Source of the DNA: Bugula neritina
Lineage: Eukaryota; Bryozoa; Gymnolaemata; Cheilostomatida; Bugulidae
Length of the DNA stretch: 64,000 bases
Assembly (NCBI GenBank): GCA_964035545.1
Contig: OZ037767.1
Coordinates: 31,419,628-31,483,627, forward strand
Direction: 5' to 3'
Shown here: piece by piece, positions 12,401 through 45,474 of the stretch
Position numbering within the stretch: position 1 is the first letter of the stretch
How the letters are laid out: each line of letters starts with the position of its first letter
Translations under genes and position numbers: made by a program
Notes under the pieces: model-generated
Told to the model about the DNA's origin: nothing
Database searches by the model: none
The model's input: only the letters and a program-made list of their open reading frames with translations

Positions 12401-13933
12401 ACGCTAGGAAAGTGAATCATTTAAGACAACTCACTCGAGCCCCAGTCCGCTGTGCATCTTCTGGCATATGATGGAGATATCTTCCTCGGTAGACTGAGAG
12501 TCCATCTCCATCAGGATACCACCGATAGCCTCAAACAGATCCTCCGCCGAGCCTTCGAACCCCTCCAGAACCCCTGAACACAGAGACATATACATACCAA
12601 CTGCACGTACATAGCTAACCTAGCAGAAGCATATCTGCATGTCAGCGAGAAAGAGCATGACTGGATCATGAAAACTAAAATGGTCTTCATAAGTGATTTG
12701 AACAGCTTTGGCTAGACTTTAACAAATACCATAATTATGGCAAATCTTAAACATTTCATAAATTCTGAATTTATGCATCAAATTATTGCAGCGGCAGAAT
12801 AAAATTGAATTGCATCTGTTGGACCAAGCAGATAATAACACTAGGGACAAATATAATATATAATAATTATGTAGAATAACAAATGAAGTCCTCAAAGCGA
12901 ATCTCTACTGACAACTTTTACTCATAATGATTAGGCATCAGTAATTGATCAGAATAAGTTACAAATTTTATTGATCACTTTGATTGAAGTATTTTTTATA
13001 TTTCAGGAACATTTAGTGAATAGCTGATGAAACAAAAATACGTTTTACTTTCAATTACTTAGACATCACGCTAAAGCTTTGTAAAAATGATTTACAACTA
13101 TGACGATTCCAGTTTTAGTAATACTGATAGGATAATTAGTAACAACCTCCCCCACCTCCAATTGTAGAACTAATGTAGTATCACTGGCTTTTTTAGGGTC
13201 AAAATGTAGTTGTCGATATCAAAAAGTAAAAATAAATAGGCCTATTAACTTTAATAAAATATAGACCTAATCAATATCATATTTACATTTATCCTTATTT
13301 CTACCAGTTACACAGCAGTAATACATCATCATCAGTAATAATAATATGCATTCAGACTTGGTCATATATATCTAAACATTAACATGCAATCTGACTGATA
13401 AATATAAAACCTAATAATTCAAAATGAATATCAATATGAATATATGATTATGCTAAGCTGAAAAGTAAAAGTACTTATTAAAGATATGAAATTTGACTAT
13501 TTAATTATATTTGAAGCTTCTAATTATAATGATAATCATAATCATTGCAAAATTAAGTCTCATAAAAATACAATTACTATTAGTATTGTTTACAGTTTGA
13601 GTTACACTTACAGTTAGAGTTACTGATATTAATACAATTATACATATTACTTATATTTGATAAGTAACTCATTAGACCTAGGTTATTAACTTACAGTTAC
13701 ACTTTCTAGTACTAGTACTAGTAGTAGTGTACTACTAGTACTACTACTCAGTACTAGTACTAGTAGTATTGCTATTAGTATTACTTTGCTGCTACTAATA
13801 GTGCAACACTTGGCCATGCTCACAGTCACTGCTCTCAGTCTGAGTCTCACTCTCACTCTGACTCACCAGTTACATATTCTAGAAACTCATCTTGAATAGA
13901 AGGAAAATAACGCAGAAGAAGCGCTTCAGCCAT
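279..13933 (-). CDS. ABCF3: ABCF3 homologue, 5' part of gene (seven coding exons, 3' end outside window)
   Basis: Soluble twin-ATPase ABC protein of the ABCF group (no membrane domain; cytosolic, linked to translation and stress signalling). Joined exons in transcript order: 13867-13933, 12435-12573, 11957-12086, 4430-4524, 2363-2488, 951-1055, 279-437. All phases agree and give 273 residues. The N-terminus has the ABCF3-specific DYVTG-like segment (EYVTG). A lysine/glutamate-rich linker (KAEEKIKQKQQKRAEKD) follows, then the start of the first ATPase domain (DIRIENFDVSFG). Walker A is GRNGRGKST, and the next exon carries RLLHVEQEVVGDD. These match human ABCF3, as remembered, block by block with almost no gaps. 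Signature, Walker B and the second ATPase domain are not in the window. Start is the ATG at 13933, preceded by A at -3. Human ABCF3 is about 709 aa, so roughly 40% is seen. Confidence 0.95.
821..958. repeat. 37 bp tandem repeat overlapping an ABCF3 splice donor
   Basis: About 3.6 units starting near 821, 858, 895 and 932. The consensus begins CTGGTAATACTAG. The last unit runs through the donor of ABCF3 exon 6 and the last eight exon bases. Confidence 0.85.
951..1055 (-). CDS. ABCF3: ABCF3 coding exon 6 (Walker A)
   Basis: Residues 186-220. It contains FGRRYGFVGRNGRGKSTLL, the ATP-binding P-loop of domain 1. Acceptor TTGTAG; donor CCAG/GTAAAG. The donor and last exon bases belong to a 37 bp tandem repeat. 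It is too short to stand out as an open frame and was found from the P-loop and phase. Confidence 0.93.
1652..2152. repeat. 25 bp minisatellite (CTCTATGTAAAGTATAYACT unit), ~20 copies
   Basis: Unit starts CTCTATGTAAAGTATA and differs between copies mainly at C/T positions. It fills much of the ABCF3 intron between exons 5 and 6. Confidence 0.9.
2230..2340. repeat. 38 bp tandem repeat, three copies
   Basis: Units start ACTAGTAACTATAA at 2230, 2268 and 2306. Intronic, 22 bp from the ABCF3 exon 5 donor. Confidence 0.85.
2363..2488 (-). CDS. ABCF3: ABCF3 coding exon 5
   Basis: Residues 144-185. It ends with the first strand of ATPase domain 1, IRIENFDVSFG, nearly identical to the vertebrate block. 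Acceptor TTTCAG, donor GTGAGT. Confidence 0.93.
2611..2894. repeat. 32 bp minisatellite, ~9 copies
   Basis: Unit ATGTAATGTATGAGAGAGGA plus TAACTCTACAGG. Each copy contains GAGAGGATAACTCTA, a variant of the motif dispersed across the window. One copy lacks four bases. Confidence 0.9.
3290..4419. repeat. 16-18 bp minisatellite, 1.1 kb
   Basis: About 65 copies of ACTGTAATATAACTAT with an optional extra AT and an A/G change at one position. It fills most of ABCF3 intron 4 and ends ten bases from the exon 4 donor. Open frames here are repeat artefacts. Confidence 0.92.
4430..4524 (-). CDS. ABCF3: ABCF3 coding exon 4
   Basis: Residues 113-143, the charged linker before ATPase domain 1 (KLAKAEEKIKQKQQKRAEKD). 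Acceptor CTCAG, donor GTAAGC, phase 2 out. The donor lies ten bases from a 1.1 kb tandem array. Confidence 0.9.
4525..6863. other. ABCF3 intron, 3' part relative to the nested gene
   Basis: AT-rich intron sequence. I found no coding exon or clear mobile element. It would contain the promoter of the nested LRR gene on the plus strand; no TATA box or other element is clear. Confidence 0.5.
6864..6974 (+). CDS. LRR gene exon 1 (signal peptide, start of LRRNT)
   Basis: ATG at 6864 (context CCCATGG), 37 codons, donor GAG/GTTAGT, phase 0. It encodes the hydrophobic leader and CPSNICQC. Found by reading the frame, since it is short. Confidence 0.8.
6864..10847 (+). CDS. secreted or GPI-anchored leucine-rich-repeat protein, five coding exons
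   Basis: Joined exons: 6864-6974, 8297-8461, 8619-8803, 9629-9875, 10197-10847; phases are consistent and give 452 aa. Residues 1-21 are a likely signal peptide (hydrophobic RLIACCFIL). An LRRNT cap follows with cysteines 26, 31, 33 and 48 (CX4CXC...C). About ten LRRs follow with LxxLxLxxNxL spacing, for example ELYLNDNDL, LNLDENKLSG and IDLTGNRLT. An LRRCT cap starts NPMQCNCSLSWLQ. The last residues (LTIVILSAYSAMLF) form a short hydrophobic tail, compatible with a GPI signal. Probably extracellular, binding or adhesive. The exact family is not recognised; Slit-like LRR caps are shared by many proteins. The gene lies inside an ABCF3 intron on the opposite strand. Confidence 0.85.
8297..8461 (+). 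CDS. LRR gene exon 2
   Basis: Acceptor TTTACAG, donor AGG/GTGAGT, phase 0 at both ends. It carries the fourth LRRNT cysteine (VICN) and the first repeat (ISSLYLSRIELTRLGNLTF). Confidence 0.85.
8619..8803 (+). CDS. LRR gene exon 3
   Basis: Acceptor TTTGCAG, donor AAC/GTGAGT, phase 2 out. Repeats ELYLNDNDLIRI, LLDLQHNRLRNL and LRTLLLRDNQLTAI. Confidence 0.88.
9629..9875 (+). CDS. LRR gene exon 4
   Basis: Acceptor TATTGCAG; the first base completes a Thr codon. Donor CAA/GTATGA, phase 0. Repeats LETLNLDENKLSG, LADINLDANRFTEI and LRSLLVNRNQLQDI. Confidence 0.87.
10197..10847 (+). CDS. LRR gene exon 5 (last repeats, LRRCT, hydrophobic tail)
   Basis: Acceptor TATTTCAG. It holds four or more repeats, the C-terminal cap (CNCSLSWL...HSEC...HQCG) and a Ser/Thr/Lys-rich stalk. 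A 14-residue hydrophobic tail ends at the TGA. Confidence 0.9.
   Translation, partial: LQGFSAAYNNLDDVNQTLFSNKNLLKWIDLTGNRLTNADFLSMCSLKRLEEVYLSYNRITYLPLDSFQATDTLSIFAIDNNLLQTLPRCALLRFYPRMQHFDISNNPMQCNCSLSWLQSPHDIPTDRHSECANIEFTTTDTYQTHQCGDPPACLTNKSCDPTMSYKYVDYESLTSLANTKLEHKTLVSENPSAAYRKESSLTIVILSAYSAMLFPS
11144..11149 (+). other. candidate polyadenylation signal of the LRR gene
   Basis: AATAAA 297 bases after the LRR stop codon, the first on this strand at a sensible distance. Inferred from position only. Confidence 0.45.
11957..12086 (-). CDS. ABCF3: ABCF3 coding exon 3
   Basis: Residues 69-112. It carries LEAPVTFADMRI, matching the LDAPIQLSKI block of the vertebrate protein. The acceptor CCGTAG lies at the edge of a 57 bp tandem repeat that carries exact copies of the same acceptor. 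Donor GTGAGT, phase 0. Confidence 0.92.
12087..12270. repeat. 57 bp tandem repeat carrying ABCF3 splice acceptors
   Basis: Copies at 12087, 12144 and 12201, then a partial one. The first two are identical. On the minus strand each of these two ends CTATGCCGTAG. The copy next to exon 3 supplies its acceptor. Confidence 0.9.
12435..12573 (-). CDS. ABCF3: ABCF3 coding exon 2
   Basis: Residues 23-68. Acceptor TTCAG and donor GTGAGT. It enters in phase 1 and leaves in phase 2. It encodes the acidic N-terminal helical region containing EDLFEAIGGILMEM. Confidence 0.92.
13706..13785. repeat. ACTAGT/AGTAGT simple repeat
   Basis: Low-complexity and partly self-complementary run of ACTAGTACTAGT and AGTAGTGTACTACT steps, in the first ABCF3 intron. 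Confidence 0.8.
13867..13933 (-). CDS. ABCF3: ABCF3 coding exon 1
   Basis: Residues 1-22 from the ATG (context TGAAGATGG) to a GTGAGT donor, phase 1. The encoded MAEALLLRYFPSIQDEFLEY aligns with the family N-terminus. Confidence 0.92.
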
Positions 13934-15018
13934 CTTCAACAATTTAGCACAGCAGAAAGAATGTTCATTGACAAACAAATTTTAATTCAATAAAACTTGA
14001 GTTCTAAATAAATGCGAATATAGAAATAACAACTGTATTACTATTTGTCATTGATGGTGAAACAAGCATCCACAAGTTTCTTTATTTGGGAAGTACCGAT
14101 ATACTCTATAATAAAAATGCACGTTGTTTGTCTTCAAAAATAAACACAATTAAAAAAAATTATTTTTTATAGCAAAAATAATTGTAACTGATAATTTTAA
14201 AATTAATGAAATTATTAAAAATTACAATTTTTAGCAATGTCTAAACTGCGGTATATTTTGCAAGAGAGGACAACTTTTTAAATTTTGGCTAATGCTTTTA
14301 AAATGAACAAGTTTGCTAAATATACAAGTTGTTATAATTGTGATTATTATAGGTCATTCTCACGACATGTATTGCAATAACTTTTCCTAAAGTTAGTGCA
14401 GTTTTACAGATAGTCTACCACAGTACTACATTAAGTGCTACCTTACTTCTTCATAACTATTATGTATTACCAGCTGCATTCAGCTGCAAAGCTTCCATGT
14501 CAGCTCTCAATCAACTGCAAGCCACTATCACCTAGATAACACAGATGATAGATAAACTTATGCACAGTAATTAAAATCTATCCACTATTATAAGTACCAA
14601 ATATAACCTATGCTTTATACACATTGTTCATGGTATATAGTAAAATATTACTATTATTATGAGTCTGTACTATTGCGTAATCATAGTATATGACTCCACA
14701 GCTAAACAATATAGCTTCCATTTTGAGACCATACAATTATATTTTAGAGTATAATTTAATTTATTTTTCTTAACAATTAAAATAAAACCAATTAGCATTT
14801 CATTGGTTTTGAATTTTTTAATAATATATGCATGTGTATGCTAAACCAGTTATGTAAAATGACAAAGTAGTAAAAAGTGGTAAATATAAATATAAATTGC
14901 GCTGCTATGCATGTATACAACAGTTATTTAACAGGTTGTAAAATAAATTAATAAACAAAAAAAAGTTAATTTAAAAATATTTACACTTTCTTAGAAATTA
15001 TCAACAATGAAAAGCTAA
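13934..15018. other. ABCF3 promoter side and Diversin 3' flank
   Basis: 1.1 kb between the ABCF3 start codon and the Diversin stop codon; both genes are on the minus strand. It should hold the ABCF3 promoter and the Diversin 3' UTR. A minus-strand AATAAA at 14081-14086 is a possible Diversin polyadenylation signal. No exon seen. Confidence 0.45.
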
Positions 15019-38875
<23,857 letters not shown>

Positions 38876-40679
38876 AATCAGTGTGCAGAGTTCAATTTAT
38901 TATCCTTTCGACTAGATTTGGTTGTTAGTTATTACAGATTAGCGTTCCCATGCCACACACGACGACATACGCTTTGCCCACCAGTGATTTATCTTTTGTC
39001 TTCTCTGTCAAGGGACACAGTTGGCTTCCGAGAAAGACAAAAGTGTTCATTCACTCGGCAATGACAAATCACTCTCTTGAATCAGTAGCTCCGGAGCAGT
39101 GCATACTTCAGTACCCTTTCCTTTCCAACTAATCAATATCAGATAGGCTTGTAGTGCAGCGGACAGCAACTCAAACAATGCACTTAATCTCAACACAGCG
39201 CAGCTCAGAATATTTACAAAAGGACAAGTTGTTGACAAATGTGTAATAAATGTGCTTGCTCAGTGTGAAGTTCGTGTCAGCTTTATAATTGTAATCAAGT
39301 ACCACTTATTTCGTTCCTTTATTTGCCCAGCAAACACAGTTAGCTGAGTAACATTGGATTAATTAAATAGCACTGTGATTCAGATGACTGCATCTAAAGT
39401 TAGTTTAGTTTCTTAAGTGATAGCAGCTAATAGTTGAGTAAAAATACTAAATCATTGAGAATAATCCAAGTTCACTCATTTTAACTTTGAAATAGAAGGC
39501 CCATACAGTCGGTTGCTGTTTAGAAGGCAAGCAGAGTGTGTAAAAATTTCAGATATGTGTGTATTCAAGTTAAAAAAAAGTGTTACCTCTTGCAGTTTAT
39601 ATTGTTATTTATATCAACTTTTTTGTTATTTATTTCAAATCTCAAGTATTAATTATTCTAAAATGGAAAAACTGAGCAAATTTTATAAGCAGCAGCATTT
39701 GCAGTTGAGAAATTTGTCAAAAACTTTGAGTCATTGTTACAAATTTAAGAAAAGCATATGGCAGTGGTTTTAAAAAAATACAAATGGCAAAATTCTTTCA
39801 TCTAATACATGAGACAAATTTAAATATGAAATATAAAAGTGTAAATAAAATATATATATATATAAATTGCAAAAAATGAATGTAAAATATATAATATAAA
39901 TATCAGTCAAAACTAAGTGTCAACAGTAGCATTATAATAACATAATATTTTCATAGAAAATGAACAAATTATGGAAAAGACAAATCCAAACAAGCAAGTT
40001 AATTTTATGCGCTTGTGTAACCAGCACTCTATATCTAGTCTGAATCCTTATCCAAAGCGACTTCTTTATAGCAAGATAGTTTTGAACTGAATTCATATGA
40101 TACAATATTACAGATCATTCTCAGAATGCAAATTAGCATTAATTTCACAACAATGAAAGCAATAACAAGGTATGCTAATTTCCAATACTTGCAATAAGTA
40201 AGTTTAGCTATCACATTGAACTGCTAAGGAATGCCAACAATAGACAAGCAAAATATGTGTGCACCAAAACTGATGACATCACAATCATTCTAGTTACACC
40301 ATCTCAATTAGAAAGCTGCTAACTTTGATAAAGTTTTGTAAATATTCTGTCAAATCTAAACATGTTTTTCGCCCAAGTTACAAAAAGTTTTCATAATACT
40401 AGCCACAAGGAGTTATTAGCCCAAAAAGTTGCTAACCAATTTTATGCGAGTTGTGTCAAGTCTGATCAAACGAATACTTCATCAGTGCGTTTAGTTCTAC
40501 TTTAAGTTGTATGTCCGTTCGAGTAGCGATTGCAATCAAAAATCATGACCTGTAATCCTGCTTTGATAAGCACATAGCTGGATCTTAAATACATAGTTAA
40601 CTATGTACTCGACTCTGAAGCCATGACTTTAAGCTACACTACTTAACCTCTTGGTAAGTTAATATTTAGATTTATTAAT

Positions 40680-41139
40680 TATGACAGTACCAGTAGTGTT
40701 TGCCACTATCTGGACCGTAGGGCATGGGAGCGTCTTGCGACACTAAGTACGATTAGACTAGATAACCTCAGTTGCATGAAAAGTTGAATCAACAACTTTG
40801 ATATTTACCTTTTAGCAACAGAAGTTAGTCTAGTTAAATCGTGTGATAGTAAACGTGCGTCAACAAACACACTCTGCCGGTACACGCGGTTTGCCCGACA
40901 TTAGTTTATTTGTCAGCGTATACAAAACGGTGTCTAACGATTGTATTTACTTTATTTAAAACTAATAATTATTTTTTGTACTAACATAATTACCTAAAAC
41001 ATATTAATAAATGTACGACGTCAGAATAAGTTTGTTTTATATTGTAAATTACAATATTTTTACAATTTAAACCTAATTTCTTGAAAAAGAAATGTTTTAT
41101 ACATGGGGAGAAAACCCCTAAAATTGATTTATGCGCACC
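40680..41139. repeat. 460 bp dispersed repeat, copy 1
   Basis: Begins TATGACAGTACCAGTAGTG and ends near TTATGCGCAC. High identity to copy 2 over the first 270 bases (GGAGCGTCTTGCGACAC; GTAAACGTGCGTCAA), then AT-rich with scattered matches and a shared GGGGAGA end. Same orientation as copy 2. No terminal inverted repeat seen. Confidence 0.85.
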
Positions 41140-41894
41140 GTGGAGTCTGGTTTATATATAGCTGCCTAGCTGGAGATTGAAATAGGATAAATAATTGAGG
41201 ATGGTCCGAAAAAAGGATTGCATGACAGCACGACTTTGCAAGGAAGATTTGCCAGCCCATGTTACACAGCAGACACAGCTTAGAGAACATTGTGGTCTGC
41301 CATATTGCTGCAATTAGAAATTCCCCCTGAGTCTTAGGTGAACAATGTTGACAGTCATCTTAATAGTTTTTGAGAAGTTCAAGTGTTTCATGCAAAGTAA
41401 TCAAATGTTCTGGTTTTAGAACTAGTTAAGAATGTCTTAAGACTGCCCCTCCAACTTAATTAGACGCAGTTGTCATGTACAATAGTGGTAAATAGAGGAT
41501 AGATAAACTTTTGAGGACACACTTTCACCAGACAATGCTTATTATTTCTCAATAGATTTTACAGGATGACACTCATGCAAAAAATTTTCTGCTGCCGGAG
41601 CTCATTTATTATTTGTAGTATTTTGAAAAATTTACGATGCAAATACACCCACTTTTATATATGCCACAAGGCATATAGTTTATTTATTATATTAAAGCTA
41701 TATTAGGATCCTGTCACAAGAAGCGAGGCTAGCGTAATTGTAACCACAAAAATAAAACAAACTAGCAAGATAAGATATTCTTTAATGTAGCAGCTACTTG
41801 AAATAATATAGGTCTTGCATGGAAAGAGTTTTGTATTTATGGATGTTTTACTGTAAAGAAAGAAGTTATAGCCTGATATGGTTGGTCTGTGAGC

Positions 41895-42130
41895 AAGGAT
41901 GGAACATAGCCAGCTACTAAGACAATTGCTCTACTCTCAGCTGAATGACAGCAAACGAAACAGAGGGCGACCTAGACTGATGTTGCTAAGAGGAATATCA
42001 AATGGAGATCAATCAACTTGAGTTCCTGGCAACAGACGGCTGACAACAGAATTGCTGCATCCAAATTCACGAAACACTCATAGTCGTATCGACCTACTGC
42101 GATGGCGAGGTTGCCAATAGTTGGCACTTG
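41895..42130 (+). pseudogene. possible degenerate retroelement (reverse-transcriptase C-terminal) remnant
   Basis: One frame reads SKRNRGRPRLMLLRGIS. After a frameshift it continues SSWQQTADNRIAAS. This resembles the GKRxRGRPxxRW...W..(A)xDR.. tail common at the end of non-LTR retrotransposon polyproteins. Stops and the shift break it. Weak, from pattern only. Confidence 0.35.
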
Positions 42131-42196
42131 CAATAAGTACCACCATACGCGCGCATGAGTATTATGATTACTGGAGTTTTATTTTGGTTTATAAAC

Positions 42197-42653
42197 TATG
42201 ACAGTACCAGTAGTGATTACCACTATCTGGACCGTAGGCCATGGGAGCGTCTTGCGACACCAAGTACGATTAGACTGGATAACCTCAGTTGCGTTGTAAG
42301 TTGAGTTAACAACTTTGATATTTACCTTTTAGCAACAGAAGTTAGTCCAGTTAAATCGTGTGAAAGTAAACGTGCGTCAATTTAAACACACTCTGCCGGT
42401 AGACGCGGTTTGCCCGAGACTAGTTTATTTGTAAGCGTACACAAAACGGTGTCCAACGAGCGCGTTTATTTTATTTAAAGTAAAAGATAAGTTGTTTTAC
42501 TTTGTAAATTATTTCAAATAAATATGAACTTATATTAGATTAAATTAAAATGTGTTTTAAGTTTTTTTACAACTAATAACAATTTAAATTAATTTTTATA
42601 ACTACAATACTAATTATATGTATGGGGAGACAAACCCTAAGTTATTGCGCACG
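42197..42653. repeat. 460 bp dispersed repeat, copy 2
   Basis: Direct-orientation partner of copy 1, starting 1.5 kb later, with scattered substitutions and small indels. CpG-richer than its surroundings. Confidence 0.85.
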
Positions 42654-45085
42654 CGAGTGATGTATTTCATAGCAGGTGATTTTAAAATTCAATGATTCGT
42701 TGAGCATGTATTAGGTAGGATAGTTCCAAACGTGCAAATCAATGGGATATTAGAAAGAGCATGACTCAACAAGTTGTATCCAGAATTTAATAAATTAGAG
42801 TTTACAAACTATACGGTATCTACAATGATCGACTTCTTATAGCTACAAACCTTAACTTCCTATTATGTACTCCAGGGTGAATATTTTAATTAGTATCCGA
42901 GAGAACACTAATTATTGAACTACCTTCCTTATGATTTGGCTGGTGAATATCCTGAATCACCATAATGAATGCCGTGTGTGAAATATAGAGCTAGTAGCAC
43001 TCAACTATGAATCATTTAGTATTTTTCACAATTGAGATGACAGAATGTCTTCTTTAATTAATTTATCTGTAAGAAGTAATTTTAATATAATATATATTAT
43101 TTTACAACATTTATTTATGAAAAATATGCCTAATGAATATTTTTGACAATTTGTGAATGAGTAAGTATTTTTACTGCTTGATTGATTTTTACATGCTGCT
43201 TCTCAACAATCATTTTGTCAACTTGCCAACAAAGTTAAAGCTTGGGAGTTGTCTTCTAATTAGGAAAACCCACTGATGGTATATCTCTATAGGTGTGCGA
43301 ACTAAGGAGAAGTAAACACCAACAGTTACAGTCTCCTACATATTATATTCTACTGAATAATTGTAGTCTTTAGAAATTGCCTGCCCGTGTATTTAAAGCA
43401 ATCCTGCCTATTTTTCCAATCTAAGATTCCATACTATACCACTAAATAGCTTCTCACTTGAATAACTGGAGTTCATGAAAAGTTTACAATTAAATTTATA
43501 TTTTAAAAACTGACTGCAAGCCTACACACACTTTTTCTTCATTATTAGTAACCACTATTTGTAATGGTAGAACCCTCATCCAGTGTGTAATGTGCCAGCA
43601 CTCAGGTAATGTAATATAATGTAATATTTAATATGATATGCAATATACATGTATAACAGCATAGTTCAACATAACGCTACGTATTACAACAATTACTGAA
43701 AAATGTGTTTAGCCTTTAATGTTCATCATTATAATATTAAATAATTATATACTAGTTACAAGCAGATACCTCCCAATTTCCTATTAATAATACATATAGA
43801 CTACAAAGATACATAAATCAAAAAATCACTTTAAATATATAGATATATGCATAAATAAACTATTCATACAAAATTATGCAACCTAATCTTGTACTAATTA
43901 TATTTGTAAAAGGTAAAAAGCTGAAGTTTAAAGCATGTTGTACAACTTGCAGTGTTTAACAAAGCTAAAACCTCAATAACATGCACTGGTCAAAGCTAAA
44001 GCCCGTGTAACATCACCAACCGGTAGCTAGTACAGTCACAGAGGAGAACAAAGTTGTAGTCCAGGTGGATATACTGCAGGAAATACTAAGCAGATCTGCA
44101 CCTGTAATACATACGAAGATGAAGGTAATTAGTTCACTCAGGCCAGGGGTTTCTAATAACAAGCAATGTGAAACTTTGTTTGTGTAATTATGAGGTGTTA
44201 TCACTGTAACTGATAGCATATCAGTATACAAAGAAACTTAACCTTTATATCATGCTATATTCTCTTTGATCTACTGCTTCACCAGTCATAGCTCATACCA
44301 ACGTCCTAAACTTATTAACTAACCCTGTATACCACTCATATCAGCTAAATAAACACCGCTAGGAGTAGCATGGTGAAATCACATACTTTCTTTTGGTGGC
44401 AAAATTAATTAATTAACTTAAACTGATGTTAATTTGATTTTATGCCACCTGTCTAAAAAGAATGAAGTTGTGGAGATTTGTCTTTTGAATAATAAAATGT
44501 TTAATAATTTGAATCAGTTAATTAATAGGAACAGCAATTAAACAACTTTTAAGCAAAATATTTTATTGAAGGACATTTTTTAGCTACTAATTACAAATTA
44601 ATAAACCCACTTTCCTTTACATAGCTTTACTTTCCATCATTCACTAAAACTGAATTAGTTGATATTCAACTTTAGTTTAATGATAGTTCAATTATAATTA
44701 GTTCAAAAGAATTTAATTAACGATTCTGCAGTAGGGTGTGCGGAGTGTTTGTATAGCTCTAATTTTAATAGAATTAAGTCAACCTTTCAGTTTGCACTTG
44801 GTAACCACTAAGCCTTCAGCTACTCGTATCTAATGTATCAATATTATGATACCGGAGTTCCTACTTGTGACAGGTCTTATGATTAATGGGCAGCAAGCGT
44901 AGCTTTCCTAATTAAAGTACATGATAAACATAGAGCTTAGGCTAAAAAGTAATAAGTTTTAGACCAATCGAGGCTAAGAATTGTGTTATTGTAATTATGC
45001 ACTAGTTGAACATTTTAGGATTAGGAATATAACAGATTAATTGCAAGTGAGGAGCTGAGAAGTGAGCTAATCTAACTTAAAGTAT

Positions 45086-45109
45086 ATGGAGACCGACACC
45101 AGCATTTGA
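45086..45109 (+). promoter_or_regulatory. possible upstream ORF in the Frizzled 5' leader
   Basis: ATG GAG ACC GAC ACC AGC ATT TGA, seven codons ending 14 bases before the Frizzled start. It matters only if transcription starts upstream of 45086. Confidence 0.35.
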
Positions 45110-45123
45110 ACTCAGCCTCAAAC

Positions 45124-45474
45124 ATGGATAAACACAGAATATTAAAACCTTATTCTGCCATCTTCTTGACCGTTCTCATATTTAATCAGTATCAGTCGAC
45201 TTCGGGATACATTGACGACATGGGAAGGTGTGAACCTATTCACATCGACATGTGCTCCCACCTGAAGTACAACATGACCTCTATGCCAAACTCTCTTGGG
45301 CACATCTCTCAAGAAGAGGTCATTGCGGAGTTACGGCCGTACTCCCAACTGGTGACTTTGTTCAACTGCTCTCAGCACATAGAGTTTTTCCTGTGCAGTC
45401 TCTTTGTTCCCATGTGTACCATGCAGATGGACGGACCTCTGGTCATCAACGTGTGCCGCAGCATGTGCTTGCAG
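45124..45474 (+). CDS. fzd: Frizzled exon 1 (signal peptide, most of CRD)
   Basis: 117 codons. Contains GRCEPIHIDMC, YNMTSMPN and FFLCSLFVPMC. Donor CAG/GTGAGA, phase 0. Confidence 0.96.

Larger units (their letters stand above)
38876..45085. other. spacer between divergent Diversin and Frizzled
   Basis: Contains the two copies of a 460 bp repeat and a degenerate retroelement fragment. Otherwise AT-rich with no supported exon. It should include the Frizzled promoter and perhaps the distal Diversin promoter. Confidence 0.5.

Noticed and set aside
39513-39773. 86-codon plus-strand frame with Lys-rich end
   Set aside because: AT-rich random-looking sequence; begins at a non-ATG codon; no recognisable domain.
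45106-45123. Earlier TTG start for Frizzled
   Set aside because: Nuclear animal genes start at ATG; the ATG at 45124 has an excellent context and is directly followed by a signal peptide.
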